The notes below the pieces were generated by a model. The model did not search any database. It worked only from the letters and a program-made list of their open reading frames with translations, and was not told the DNA's origin. A stretch of DNA of 64,000 nucleotides. Origin: Pseudoxanthomonas sp. CF385 (GTDB lineage Bacteria > Pseudomonadota > Gammaproteobacteria > Xanthomonadales > Xanthomonadaceae). Position numbers and translations under genes: made by a program. Numbering within the stretch: position 1 is the first letter of the stretch; each line of letters begins with the position of its first letter. Location: contig NZ_FNKZ01000001.1 of assembly GCF_900104255.1 (NCBI RefSeq), positions 836,001 to 900,000 of the forward strand, written 5' to 3'. Of this stretch, positions 7,468 to 15,475 are shown piece by piece.

Positions 7468-9054
7468 TCAGTCCAGCGCGCGGTAGCGGAAATTACGGAA
7501 GTGCACCTTCCCCTGGCCAGCCGCATACAGGGACGGCTTCAGGGCCAGGAAGCCCCCGGCGACGTTGTGGTGGTAGCCGGACACCTCCATCTGCACGGGG
7601 TACTTGGTCCAGGTCTTCCCGTCCGCGCTGGTATGGATCGTGACGATATGGCGGTTGTGGGTGACCCGCAGCCAGAGCCTGCCGCCCTTCGTGCTGGGGG
7701 CCAGCTTCCCGGGGCGTTCCAGGCCATAACGGTGCATCACGAACTGCTCGCCGTTGCTGCCCACGCCCGCATAGAGGCGGTCGTTGTAGAACAGCACCGC
7801 GCCGCCCTGCGCGCCGGGTTCGACCTCCATCTCGACCTCGAACTGGTAGGCGAGATCGCCGGCAATGACGCCAAGAGGCGAGCTGTCGCGCGGCGAGGTC
7901 CCCTTGCCCTGCAACGTCATCACGCCGTCGCCGAACGTGAGTCGACGGGCTTCATCGGGCGCCGGATCGTAGAAGGCCCACTGCGGGCCCAGCCGGCCGC
8001 CGCGAAAGTCGTCGGACAGGGCCATGCCGTGGGGCGAAAGGGCCTTGCCCGCGGGTTTGCGCAGCGGGCGGCTCAGATCACCGCCCTGGGCGACGAACCA
8101 GCCATCGTCCGTCCACGCGATCGGATCGAGCAATGCCTGCCGGCCGAGCGTCCAGAACTCGTGCTCGTAGCCGTGGTAGATCATCCACCATTGCCCTGCG
8201 GCGTCCTCCACCAGCGTGGCGTGCCCGCGCGACCACCAGTACTGGTCGCGCGAAGTCGTGCGCACCACCGGATTGTTCGGCGCGTTCTCCCAAGGCCCGT
8301 GGATCGAGCGCGACCGGGCGACGATCACCATGTGACCGGTGGGCGGTCCGGCGGTGCCGCCCACGGCGGTGATCATGTAGTACCAGCCGTCGCGGAAGGT
8401 GATCTTCGGCCCTTCCTGCGCGTAACCCTCCACGTCCCACGATTCGGGATACCGCCAGCCGCCGTAGACGTGCTTCACCTCGCCCACGGTGCTCAGGCCG
8501 TCGTCGGCCAACTGCACGTAGTCGCCGGCGCTGAGGAACAGGTAGCGCTTACCGTCTTCGCCGACCGCATGGCCGGGGTCGATGTGGCCGGGCAGGCCGA
8601 TGTCGATCGGCTCGCTCCACGGTCCGCGGATGTCGTCGGCCCACACCACGAAGTTGCTGCGGCGGGGCGATTCGGTGCCGCCGACGCGGGCCGGGAAGTA
8701 GATGTAGTAGCGGCCCTGGTGCTTGACCAGGTCCGGTGCCCAGATCGAGCCGACGTTCCGGGTGATGGCATGACCGACCGGCTGCCAGTTGATCAGGTCG
8801 CGCGAGTGCCAGATCGGCAGCCCGGGATACGCCGTGAACGAGGACAGCGTGAGGTAGTAGTCGTCGCCGTCCTTCAGCACCGACGGATCAGGACGGTCGC
8901 CCGCCAACACCGGATTCAGGAAAGTGCCGTCGCCGAGGTCGGCCTGGCGCTGGTGCTCGATGCCGCGTTTCCATGCGGGCGGCGTATCCCCCGCCTGCGC
9001 GACGAAAGCGAGGCAGCAGAGCAGGGCGGTGGCGATGAAGCGGGTCGACAGCAT
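7468..9054 (-). CDS. exported family GH43 glycoside hydrolase with C-terminal beta-sandwich
   Basis: A 528-residue exported enzyme (signal peptide 1-21). Residues 45-325 are a five-bladed GH43 propeller with the expected three acidic residues: Asp56 in DRPDPS (general base), Asp159 in GHIDPG (pKa modulator) and Glu214 in AQEGP (general acid). Residues about 345-528 resemble the C-terminal beta-sandwich of beta-xylosidase-type GH43 enzymes (DDFRGG at its start, RNFRYRALD at the end). In a pectin locus it may act on arabinan or xylan-like side chains, but the substrate cannot be read from sequence. It begins 11 bases after the PL10 stop, with GAGGACG overlapping that stop as ribosome site. Confidence 0.87.
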   Translation of the reverse strand: MLSTRFIATALLCCLAFVAQAGDTPPAWKRGIEHQRQADLGDGTFLNPVLAGDRPDPSVLKDGDDYYLTLSSFTAYPGLPIWHSRDLINWQPVGHAITRNVGSIWAPDLVKHQGRYYIYFPARVGGTESPRRSNFVVWADDIRGPWSEPIDIGLPGHIDPGHAVGEDGKRYLFLSAGDYVQLADDGLSTVGEVKHVYGGWRYPESWDVEGYAQEGPKITFRDGWYYMITAVGGTAGPPTGHMVIVARSRSIHGPWENAPNNPVVRTTSRDQYWWSRGHATLVEDAAGQWWMIYHGYEHEFWTLGRQALLDPIAWTDDGWFVAQGGDLSRPLRKPAGKALSPHGMALSDDFRGGRLGPQWAFYDPAPDEARRLTFGDGVMTLQGKGTSPRDSSPLGVIAGDLAYQFEVEMEVEPGAQGGAVLFYNDRLYAGVGSNGEQFVMHRYGLERPGKLAPSTKGGRLWLRVTHNRHIVTIHTSADGKTWTKYPVQMEVSGYHHNVAGGFLALKPSLYAAGQGKVHFRNFRYRALD

Positions 9055-9065
9055 GCGGAGCGTCC

Positions 9066-10202
9066 TCAAGGCGAAGCGGGGTGCGACGCCTTCCATTGCG
9101 GGTATTCCTTCGACAGCAGCCGCTTCGGCCAGCTGCCGTACCACTCGTAACCGGTACGACGCTCGCGCGGGATATCCTCGTAGCGCGCGACGCGTTGGCT
9201 GTCGCGCGTGGCGAGTACCACGCTGTTGTCCTTCGTGTCGTAGAAGCGCGCCCACAGCCCGGTCGCGGCCGGGTCGGCGACCAGGCGACGGTCCTTGGCG
9301 CTGCTGTGGTACTGGAACTGCTCCGTCGGCGCGTCGAATGTCTCGATGCGCTGGCCGGTGATCTCGACGTGGCGTAGCCAGGCCACCGCACCGTCCACGG
9401 CCTTCACGACCTCGGGCGAGGGATCGGGAATCGACATCAGGTAGCGCACGACACCGACGGTTTCCTGCCCGGTGATCGAGGGCAATTCGAACTTGCGGCC
9501 CTGCGCGGGCGCCAGTGTTCGCGCATCGTACTGGCCGGCCCAGCCCGCGAGCGTGTTGCCCTGGCGCACCTGCAGGCGCAGCAGGCAGGCATCGCCGGCT
9601 TCGACGGCCGCCTGCACGCGTGCGCGCAGCGCCGCGTCGACGAAGGCGTAGCGCCGGGTATCGGTGAGCACCTTGCGCAGCGTGCCGAGCACGCCGGCGG
9701 TGACGTCGTCCGCGATGGTGATGTGCGGGTGGTAGGACTGCGTGGCCGGCACCGTATGCGGCCATCCGCCGCACGCCGGGATCTGCTGGGCCAGGGTGAA
9801 CGCCAGGCCCTTCAGACTGCCATTGCGGTACCGCGCATCGCCGGTGATCGCGTATGCCGTGGCCAGGTAGTCCACCTGCGTGTAGATGTTGCGGTTGTCG
9901 AAGCTGCCGCCGGACTTGCGGGCTTCGGCATCGAAACGCGCTTTCTCAGGCTCGTCGAGGATCCGCGCGGGATCCTGGTTCTCGATCCAGCCGCCGTCGG
10001 TCCGTTGGTAGCGCAGGATGTTGTCGGCGATCAGCGCGACCTGGTCCGGCGCATACCGCGGATAGGCATCGCCATGCACGTTGCGCCAGTGGTGGATGGC
10101 GTCCTCGAACCCGGCGAGCGAGGGCGTAGCGGTCGACGCCGCCATGGCCGCCGACAGCGGCGCCCACAGCAACGCGACGACCAAAGCGCGCGCGCAGATC
10201 AT
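9066..10202 (-). CDS. pectate lyase, family PL10
   Basis: A 378-residue exported lyase (signal peptide about 1-21) that cleaves polygalacturonate by beta-elimination, leaving unsaturated ends. PL10 hallmarks are present in order: TDGGWIENQDP near residue 70, GGWPHTVPATQSYHPHIT in the middle, ELPSITGQETVGVVRYLM, and near the C-terminus LWARFYD plus the Arg-rich ERRTGYEWYGSWP. The ATG at 10202 overlaps the TGA of the TRAP permease gene (ATGA), so the lyase is translated as part of the transporter operon. Its product would feed that transporter and KduI. Confidence 0.9.
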   Translation of the reverse strand: MICARALVVALLWAPLSAAMAASTATPSLAGFEDAIHHWRNVHGDAYPRYAPDQVALIADNILRYQRTDGGWIENQDPARILDEPEKARFDAEARKSGGSFDNRNIYTQVDYLATAYAITGDARYRNGSLKGLAFTLAQQIPACGGWPHTVPATQSYHPHITIADDVTAGVLGTLRKVLTDTRRYAFVDAALRARVQAAVEAGDACLLRLQVRQGNTLAGWAGQYDARTLAPAQGRKFELPSITGQETVGVVRYLMSIPDPSPEVVKAVDGAVAWLRHVEITGQRIETFDAPTEQFQYHSSAKDRRLVADPAATGLWARFYDTKDNSVVLATRDSQRVARYEDIPRERRTGYEWYGSWPKRLLSKEYPQWKASHPASP

Positions 10203-11482
10203 CCCCTCAGCGCCCGCGGCAGCCACAGCGACAGCTCGGGGAAGAACGCCACGATCAGCAGCACCGCCAGCGCCGCCAGCCAGAACGGCCAGATGGTGCG
10301 CATGCTTTGCGCCACGGTGATCTTGCCGATGGACGTACCGATGAACAGCACCGAGCCTACGGGCGGCGTGACCAGGCCGATGCCGCCGGCCAGCACCATC
10401 ACCAGGCCGAAGTGGATCGGGTCGATGCCGTAGGCCTTCACCACAGGCAGGAAGATCGGCGTGCAGATCAGGATCTTCGGCGCGAGGTCCATGAACATGC
10501 CCAGCACGAGCAGGATCACCACGATCATCAGCAGCACGGTGCGTTGGCTGTCGGCGATCGACTGCAGGAAGTCCACCGCCGCGGCCGGCACCTGCAGGTA
10601 GGCCAGCAGCCAGCCGAACACGGCGGCAGTGGCGATGACGAACAGGATCACGCCCGTCGTGCGCGCGGCATGCACCACCGCGCCGCGGAACTCGGCCCAA
10701 CGCAACTGGCGATACAGCAGTGCGGTGACCAGCAGCGCGTAGACCACGGCGATGGCCGCCGATTCCACCGCGGTGAAGATGCCGGCGCGGATGCCGACGA
10801 AGATCAGCGTGACCAGGCCCAGGCCGGGCAGCGCGCCGACCAGCCGCATCGCTACCGCACGCCAGCCCGGGAAGGGTTCGGTTCCGTAGCCGCGATGGCG
10901 CGCCACCACGTAGCCGGTGATCATCATCGCCACCGTCATCAGCAGCGCCGGCACGATGCCTGCGGCGAAGAGATCGGCGATCGAGATGCCGCCGCCGGCC
11001 GCCGCCGAGAACAGGATCAGGTTGTGCGACGGCGGCACGAGCAGCGCGACCAGCGCGGCGGTCATGCAGACGTTCACGGCGTAGTCCACGTCGTAACCGC
11101 GCTTGACCATCTGCGGAATCATCGTGCCGCCGACGGCCGACACGTCGGCCAGCGCCGAGCCCGACACGCCGCCGAAGAACAGCGACGACAGCACGCTGAC
11201 CTGCCCCAGGCCGCCGCGCATGCGACCGACCAGCGACGACGCCAGCGCGATCAGCCGTTCGGAGATACCGCCCCGCAGCATCAGTTCGCCGGCGAAGATG
11301 AAGAGCGGGATCGCGATCAGCGAGACCGAGCCGGAGCCCGCGGAGATCTGCTGCACGAGCACGATCGAGGGCACATCGAGATAGAGCAGGGTGGCCAGGG
11401 CGGCCACCGCGAGCGCGAATGCGACGGGAACACCCAACAGCAGCAACAGGACGAAGGCGCCCAGCAGGATGGCGATGGCCAC
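10199..11482 (-). CDS. dctM: TRAP transporter large permease (DctM family)
   Basis: A 427-residue, 12-13 segment membrane protein of the DctM type. The family-typical stretches LPLFIFAGELMLRGGIS, GGVSGSALADVSAVGG and VPPSHNLILF are visible. It forms the transport channel of a tripartite ATP-independent transporter driven by Na+ or H+. The start is a GTG at 11482 with GGAG eight bases upstream, inside the end of the small permease gene. Set among pectate lyases and kdu genes, its likely cargo is galacturonate or an unsaturated uronate rather than C4-dicarboxylates; that is inference. Confidence 0.92.
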   Translation of the reverse strand: MAIAILLGAFVLLLLLGVPVAFALAVAALATLLYLDVPSIVLVQQISAGSGSVSLIAIPLFIFAGELMLRGGISERLIALASSLVGRMRGGLGQVSVLSSLFFGGVSGSALADVSAVGGTMIPQMVKRGYDVDYAVNVCMTAALVALLVPPSHNLILFSAAAGGGISIADLFAAGIVPALLMTVAMMITGYVVARHRGYGTEPFPGWRAVAMRLVGALPGLGLVTLIFVGIRAGIFTAVESAAIAVVYALLVTALLYRQLRWAEFRGAVVHAARTTGVILFVIATAAVFGWLLAYLQVPAAAVDFLQSIADSQRTVLLMIVVILLVLGMFMDLAPKILICTPIFLPVVKAYGIDPIHFGLVMVLAGGIGLVTPPVGSVLFIGTSIGKITVAQSMRTIWPFWLAALAVLLIVAFFPELSLWLPRALRG

Positions 11483-11485
11483 GGA

Positions 11486-12001
11486 TCAGACTCCTTCTTC
11501 GCGGGCGGGCTGCGTCGCCTGCCACGCCTTGTTCAGTGCGAACACGCAGATCAGCACGCCACTGATCGAGAGCGGCAGGTAGTTGATGCTCTGCGGCATC
11601 GACGCACCGGCGATCTTGATGTTCAGGCCATCGAGCAGCAGCACGGCAGCCCAGCCGGCGATCATCGCGCCCACGGCCGCGATCAGCAGCGGACGCGCCA
11701 CGGCCAGCGCACGGCGCGCGAGCGGCGGCAGGCTCTCGGCGAGCAGGTGGAAGCTGAAGTGGCGGTTGGTGTGCACGCCGGTGGCGGCGCCCAGGCTCAT
11801 CGCCGTGCTCAGCAACAGCAGCGTGACGGGCTCGGTCCAGCTGGGCGAGTCGTTGAGCACATAGCGGGTGAATACCTGCCAGCCCTGCACGACCACCAGC
11901 CCGATCAGGGCGGTGGCGGCGATGGCGATGGCGGCGTCGGCCAGGCGGTCCAGCGTGCGCTGCACGGGGCCGGCCGGAAGGGTAGCGGCGGTCTCGGTCA
12001 T
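11486..12001 (-). CDS. dctQ: TRAP transporter small permease (DctQ family)
   Basis: A 171-residue membrane protein with about four segments: residues 22-45, 57-75, 95-118 and 137-157. It has the DctQ-type WQVFTRYVLNDSPSWTEP motif after the first segment. It pairs with the large permease; three bases separate its stop from the next start. It begins 12 bases after the binding-protein gene. Confidence 0.9.
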   Translation of the reverse strand: MTETAATLPAGPVQRTLDRLADAAIAIAATALIGLVVVQGWQVFTRYVLNDSPSWTEPVTLLLLSTAMSLGAATGVHTNRHFSFHLLAESLPPLARRALAVARPLLIAAVGAMIAGWAAVLLLDGLNIKIAGASMPQSINYLPLSISGVLICVFALNKAWQATQPAREEGV

Positions 12002-12013
12002 GGGCGTGCCTCG

Positions 12014-13009
12014 TCAGGCCAGATCGCGGATGCGACGGTAAAGGGCTTCGATCTCGGGCTGCTGGTGGTAGGCGTCCAGCAGCGGCTGCGCGGCCTTGCG
12101 GAAGGCCGCGATATCCACGTCGTTGGTCTGGATGCCGTGTTCCAGCACCGCCTTGCGCGCGGCGTCCTCCGAGGCGTCCCACTTCGCCCGCATCACCGGC
12201 ACCGACTCGCGCGCCAGGCGCACCAGCAAGGCACGATCCGAGGGCTGCAGCGATTCGAAGCTCTTGCGCGACATCACCAGCACGTCGGGCGCATAGGAAT
12301 GCCGCGTCTCCGACCAGTACTTCGCCGCCTCGAAATGGCGGCTGGAATGGAAGCTGCGCATGTTGTTCTCGGCGCCGTCGATCATGTGCGTTTCCATGGC
12401 GGAGAACGTTTCGCCCAGCGACATCGGCGTGGGGTTCGCGCCGAGCAGGCGGATCAGGCGGATGAAGATGTCCGATGCCGCCACGCGCACCTTCATGCCG
12501 TGCAGGTCGGCGGGCACCCGGATGGGATGCTTGTTGTTGTAGAAGCAGCGTGCGCCGGAATCGTAGATCGCCAGGCCCACCAGGTCGCGCGCGACGAAGC
12601 TGTCGAGCACCGCCTGGCCGACCTCGCCATCGATGACCCGGCGCAGGTGCGCAACCGAATCGAACACGTACGGCAGGCACAGCGCCTGGGTCAACGGCAG
12701 CGCGTTGTTGAGCGCGCCGGAGAACACCCGGGTGATGTCGATCACGCCGAAGCGCGCCATGTCGATGGCTTCGGCCTCGCGGCCCAGCTGGCCGGAATGG
12801 TATTGCCGCAGCGACAGGCGGCCGCCGGTCTCGCGCGCCATCGCATCGCCGATCCAGCGGACGGCCTCGACGGTGGGATAGTCCTTCACGTGCACGTCGG
12901 ACGCGGTCAGCACGCGACGGCCCGCATCCGCATGGGCGAGCGAGCCCGCCAGCGGCGCAGCGACCGCGGCGCCCAGGCCGGCGCCGAGGAAACGACGACG
13001 GTTCATCAT
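12014..13009 (-). CDS. dctP: TRAP transporter solute-binding protein (DctP family)
   Basis: A 331-residue periplasmic binding protein. The N-terminus MMNRRRFLGAGLGAAVAAP has a twin-arginine-like pattern and may use Tat or Sec. The mature protein has the DctP signatures GQLGREAEAIDM, LCLPYVFDS, GMKVRVAAS, the conserved GAENN segment (substrate-binding region) and RHFEAAKYWSETRHSYAPDVLVMS. Two adjacent ATGs exist; 13009 is chosen because it makes an ATGA overlap with the hydratase stop codon. It delivers the substrate to DctQ/DctM. Confidence 0.92.
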   Translation of the reverse strand: MMNRRRFLGAGLGAAVAAPLAGSLAHADAGRRVLTASDVHVKDYPTVEAVRWIGDAMARETGGRLSLRQYHSGQLGREAEAIDMARFGVIDITRVFSGALNNALPLTQALCLPYVFDSVAHLRRVIDGEVGQAVLDSFVARDLVGLAIYDSGARCFYNNKHPIRVPADLHGMKVRVAASDIFIRLIRLLGANPTPMSLGETFSAMETHMIDGAENNMRSFHSSRHFEAAKYWSETRHSYAPDVLVMSRKSFESLQPSDRALLVRLARESVPVMRAKWDASEDAARKAVLEHGIQTNDVDIAAFRKAAQPLLDAYHQQPEIEALYRRIRDLA

Positions 13010-13863
13010 GCGCGCCAGTCTCCCTCGTCCAGGGCCGTGGCGGCCACGGCACGGCACGCGATGCTGCCATGACCGTCGAAGTCGATGCGCGCCACCTGGC
13101 CCGGCAGGATGTCGTGGATGCCGGTGGCATTGCCCGTGGCGATGAAATCGCCTGCCTGCAGCGGACGCCCGCGACGCGCCGAACGCGACAGCGCGAAGGC
13201 GAAGGCCGCGCGCAGGCCGCCCGGCAACGTGGTGGCGCCGCCCTGGCCGACGCGCTCGCCGTCGATCCAGGTGCTGCAGGTCAGCGAAGCGTCGGTGCGC
13301 GCCGCCCAGTCGGGGATTTCCGCGCCCATCACCAGGCCGTTGTTGTTGCCGAAATCGGACACGACCACGCGCGGCCCCAGCTGGTTGATGGTGGCCAAGG
13401 GGCTGCTGGCGACTTCCATGCCGATGAAGAGCGTGGACGGGACGGCGGCCGCCTCTTCGGGCGTCCAGTCGGTCTTCCCGGCCGGCGCGTCGGCGTCCAG
13501 GCGCAGGACGTACTCGGCCTCGACGGCGCCGAAGCCCCCGGCGAACACGTGGAAGTCATCTTGACCACCGGTGGTCATCCGGAAGGCGCGGGCGAAGATC
13601 GGGCCAAGCAGGCGCTCGTCCCCGGAGGCGTCGCGGCGCTCGGGCGCGATGTAGCCGACCTTCCAGCCCACCACGCGGTCCGGCCATTGGGCGATGGCGA
13701 AGTCCTGCACCCGGTACGCGGTCGCCAGGTCGGCGGGAATCTCGCCGGGAAAGGCGGGAAGCGCACGGCCCTGGCGGCGCGCGGCGACGAAGCTGTCCGC
13801 GATGGTCGCCAGATCCGGGGCCTGCGCACGCTCGCGGGCCAGGGCGCTGCTGTCATTGCTCAA
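13006..13863 (-). CDS. 2-keto-4-pentenoate hydratase-like enzyme (FAH superfamily)
   Basis: A 285-residue protein of the MhpD/HpaH branch of the fumarylacetoacetate-hydrolase superfamily, which hydrates or cleaves 2-keto-enoic acids. Visible family features are AYRVQDFAIAQW, VVGWKVGY, the ExE metal motif in AVEAEYVLRL and TGNATGIHDILPGQ near the C-terminus. The start is inferred to be a TTG at 13863: it has GGGGAG seven bases upstream, while upstream ATGs in frame would read through the operator at 13925-13942. It is the first gene of the TRAP-PL10-GH43 transcript. Its role in uronate use is not established; it might act on a keto-deoxy acid side product. Confidence 0.78.
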   Translation of the reverse strand: MSNDSSALARERAQAPDLATIADSFVAARRQGRALPAFPGEIPADLATAYRVQDFAIAQWPDRVVGWKVGYIAPERRDASGDERLLGPIFARAFRMTTGGQDDFHVFAGGFGAVEAEYVLRLDADAPAGKTDWTPEEAAAVPSTLFIGMEVASSPLATINQLGPRVVVSDFGNNNGLVMGAEIPDWAARTDASLTCSTWIDGERVGQGGATTLPGGLRAAFAFALSRSARRGRPLQAGDFIATGNATGIHDILPGQVARIDFDGHGSIACRAVAATALDEGDWRA

Positions 13864-13924
13864 GAGGGTTCTCCCCGCTCTGTTTGTTGCACTGCCGAGT
13901 GACAGCGCCGCTGTGGCCTGTATA

Positions 13925-13942
13925 TGGTAAACCGGTGTCATT
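13925..13942. promoter_or_regulatory. putative LacI-family operator in a divergent promoter region
   Basis: The sequence TGGTAAACCGGTGTCATT, centred on CCGG at 13932-13935, lies between the divergent hydratase-TRAP operon (start 13863) and the pectate lyase (start 14012), about 70-80 bases from each. The right half is identical to the kduI site. One site here could control both directions. Confidence 0.62.
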
Positions 13943-14011
13943 GACAATGTGCACTGCCGCAAAAACCGACCCGATGCCACGATGCATCGATCCACTCCTG
14001 GGAGGGAGCCA

Positions 14012-15364
14012 ATGCTTCATATCCGTATCCCCCGGCTGGCGGGTGCCTGCCGGCTGAGCCGCCTCTTGGCGTTCACGCTGCTGATGTCGATGGCGACGTT
14101 GGCCGTGGCCACCGAGGCGGGACCGCTGGCGTTCCCTGGTGCGCAGGGCAGTGCCGCCCATACGCCCGGCGGCCGTGGCGGCGCCGTGCTGCGCGTGACC
14201 ACGCTGGCGGCCGACGGCCCCGGTTCGCTCAAGGCCGCGCTGATGGCCAAGGGTCCGCGCACGGTGGTGTTCGAAGTGGGCGGCGTGATCGACCTGGGCA
14301 TGAAGGAGCTGCGCATCACCGAACCCTTCCTCACCGTCGCCGGGCAAACGGCCCCGCACCCGGGCGTGACGATCATCAAGGGCGGGCTGACCATCGCCGC
14401 CCACGATGTGGTGATCCGCCACATCCGCATCCGTCCCGGCGACGGCGGCATGGCCAAGCGGTCGGGCGACATCGATGCGATCACGACCGTGCGCGGCGCG
14501 CACGACGTGATCGTCGACCACTGCTCGCTCACCTGGGCGACGGACGAGAACCTGTCGGCCTCCAGCACCCGCTTCCATGGCGAGAACGAAACCGAGTGGA
14601 TGGCCAACGCCTCGCGCAGGATCACCTACAGCAACAACATTGTCGGCGAGGGCCTCGCCAACGCCACCCACCCCAAGGGCGAGCACTCCAAGGGATCGCT
14701 GATCCATGACCACGTCAACGAGGTGCTGATCGTCGGCAACCTGTACGCACACAACTACGAGCGCAGCCCGTTGTTCAAGGGCGGCGCGCGTGGGCAGGTC
14801 GTCAACAACCTGATCTACAACCCGGGCCAGCGGGCCATCCACTACAACCTGATCGCCGAGGAATGGCTGGGCCATCCGTACTCGCGTGGCGAGATGGTGG
14901 TGCGTGGCAACGTCATGCGGGCGGGTCGCTCCACTGAGCCGCTGGCCTTCTTCATGATCGGTGGCTCCGGCGACCTGGATCTCCATCTGCAGGACAATCT
15001 CGTCGTCGATCGCGTCGGCAACACGAGCATTCCGGACACGGGCAGTTACACCACTGCGCCGTTGAAGCTCAACCGGCTGAAGAGCGCGCCTGCGCTGCCG
15101 TTCGGCGTCGCGTTGCTTCCCTCGCAGAAAGTGCAGGACGCCGTCATCGAGCACGTGGGCGCAACGCCCTGGAACCGCGACCTGATCGACCGCCGTATCG
15201 TCGCTGACGTCATCGAAGGGCGGGGCGAAATCATCGACAGCCAGGAGCAGGTCGGCGGATACCCGCAGTACAAGGAAGCGCGCAAGCCGTTCGTCGAGAG
15301 CGAATGGAACCTGGACACCATGGAACCCCTCGCGGGCTATCCGCGCGGCGAGCCGCTGCGCTGA
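14012..15364 (+). CDS. exported pectate lyase-like parallel beta-helix protein (PL1-like)
   Basis: A 450-residue protein with a signal peptide ending near residue 34 (ATLAVATEA). The mature part is a right-handed parallel beta-helix of the pectate lyase type. It has an N-terminal PGAQGSAAHTPGGRGG segment, VVFEVGGVIDL, IRHIRIRPGDG, VIVDHCSLTWATDENLS (the Asp/His/Ser row of a Ca2+-dependent lyase) and a later stack of VVNNLIYN and VVRGNVM rungs. The ATG at 14012 has GGGAGCC before it; the frame extends further up but only into the operator. It is divergent from the TRAP operon and shares its control region. PL1-like is my best call; the exact CAZy subfamily is not determined. Confidence 0.82.
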   Translation: MLHIRIPRLAGACRLSRLLAFTLLMSMATLAVATEAGPLAFPGAQGSAAHTPGGRGGAVLRVTTLAADGPGSLKAALMAKGPRTVVFEVGGVIDLGMKELRITEPFLTVAGQTAPHPGVTIIKGGLTIAAHDVVIRHIRIRPGDGGMAKRSGDIDAITTVRGAHDVIVDHCSLTWATDENLSASSTRFHGENETEWMANASRRITYSNNIVGEGLANATHPKGEHSKGSLIHDHVNEVLIVGNLYAHNYERSPLFKGGARGQVVNNLIYNPGQRAIHYNLIAEEWLGHPYSRGEMVVRGNVMRAGRSTEPLAFFMIGGSGDLDLHLQDNLVVDRVGNTSIPDTGSYTTAPLKLNRLKSAPALPFGVALLPSQKVQDAVIEHVGATPWNRDLIDRRIVADVIEGRGEIIDSQEQVGGYPQYKEARKPFVESEWNLDTMEPLAGYPRGEPLR

Positions 15365-15391
15365 CGGCGTGCCCGCAGATCCGCAAGGGCG

Positions 15392-15421
15392 GAAAGGGCC
15401 CGCCGTGAGGCGGGCCCTTTC
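15392..15421. terminator. bidirectional terminator between convergent genes
   Basis: A perfect 13-bp stem (15392-15404 with 15409-15421) with loop GTGA. Arms begin with GAAA and end with TTTC, so it can work in both directions, between the pectate lyase (+) and the first TonB-dependent receptor (-). Confidence 0.8.
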
Positions 15422-15475
15422 TTCGTTCGGCTTCCCAACGGGCACGTCGCCCCCTGCGCTGCCGGTGCGCCGGAA

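Noticed and set aside
10307..13072. 921-codon plus-strand open frame across the TRAP genes
   Set aside because: Antisense to three recognised transporter genes; Asp/His/Gln/Arg-rich without domains.
9066..13130. A 1354-codon minus-strand frame running from the PL10 lyase through the TRAP genes
   Set aside because: Only its C-terminal part (the PL10 lyase from 10202) is coding; the rest is out of frame with DctM, DctQ and DctP.
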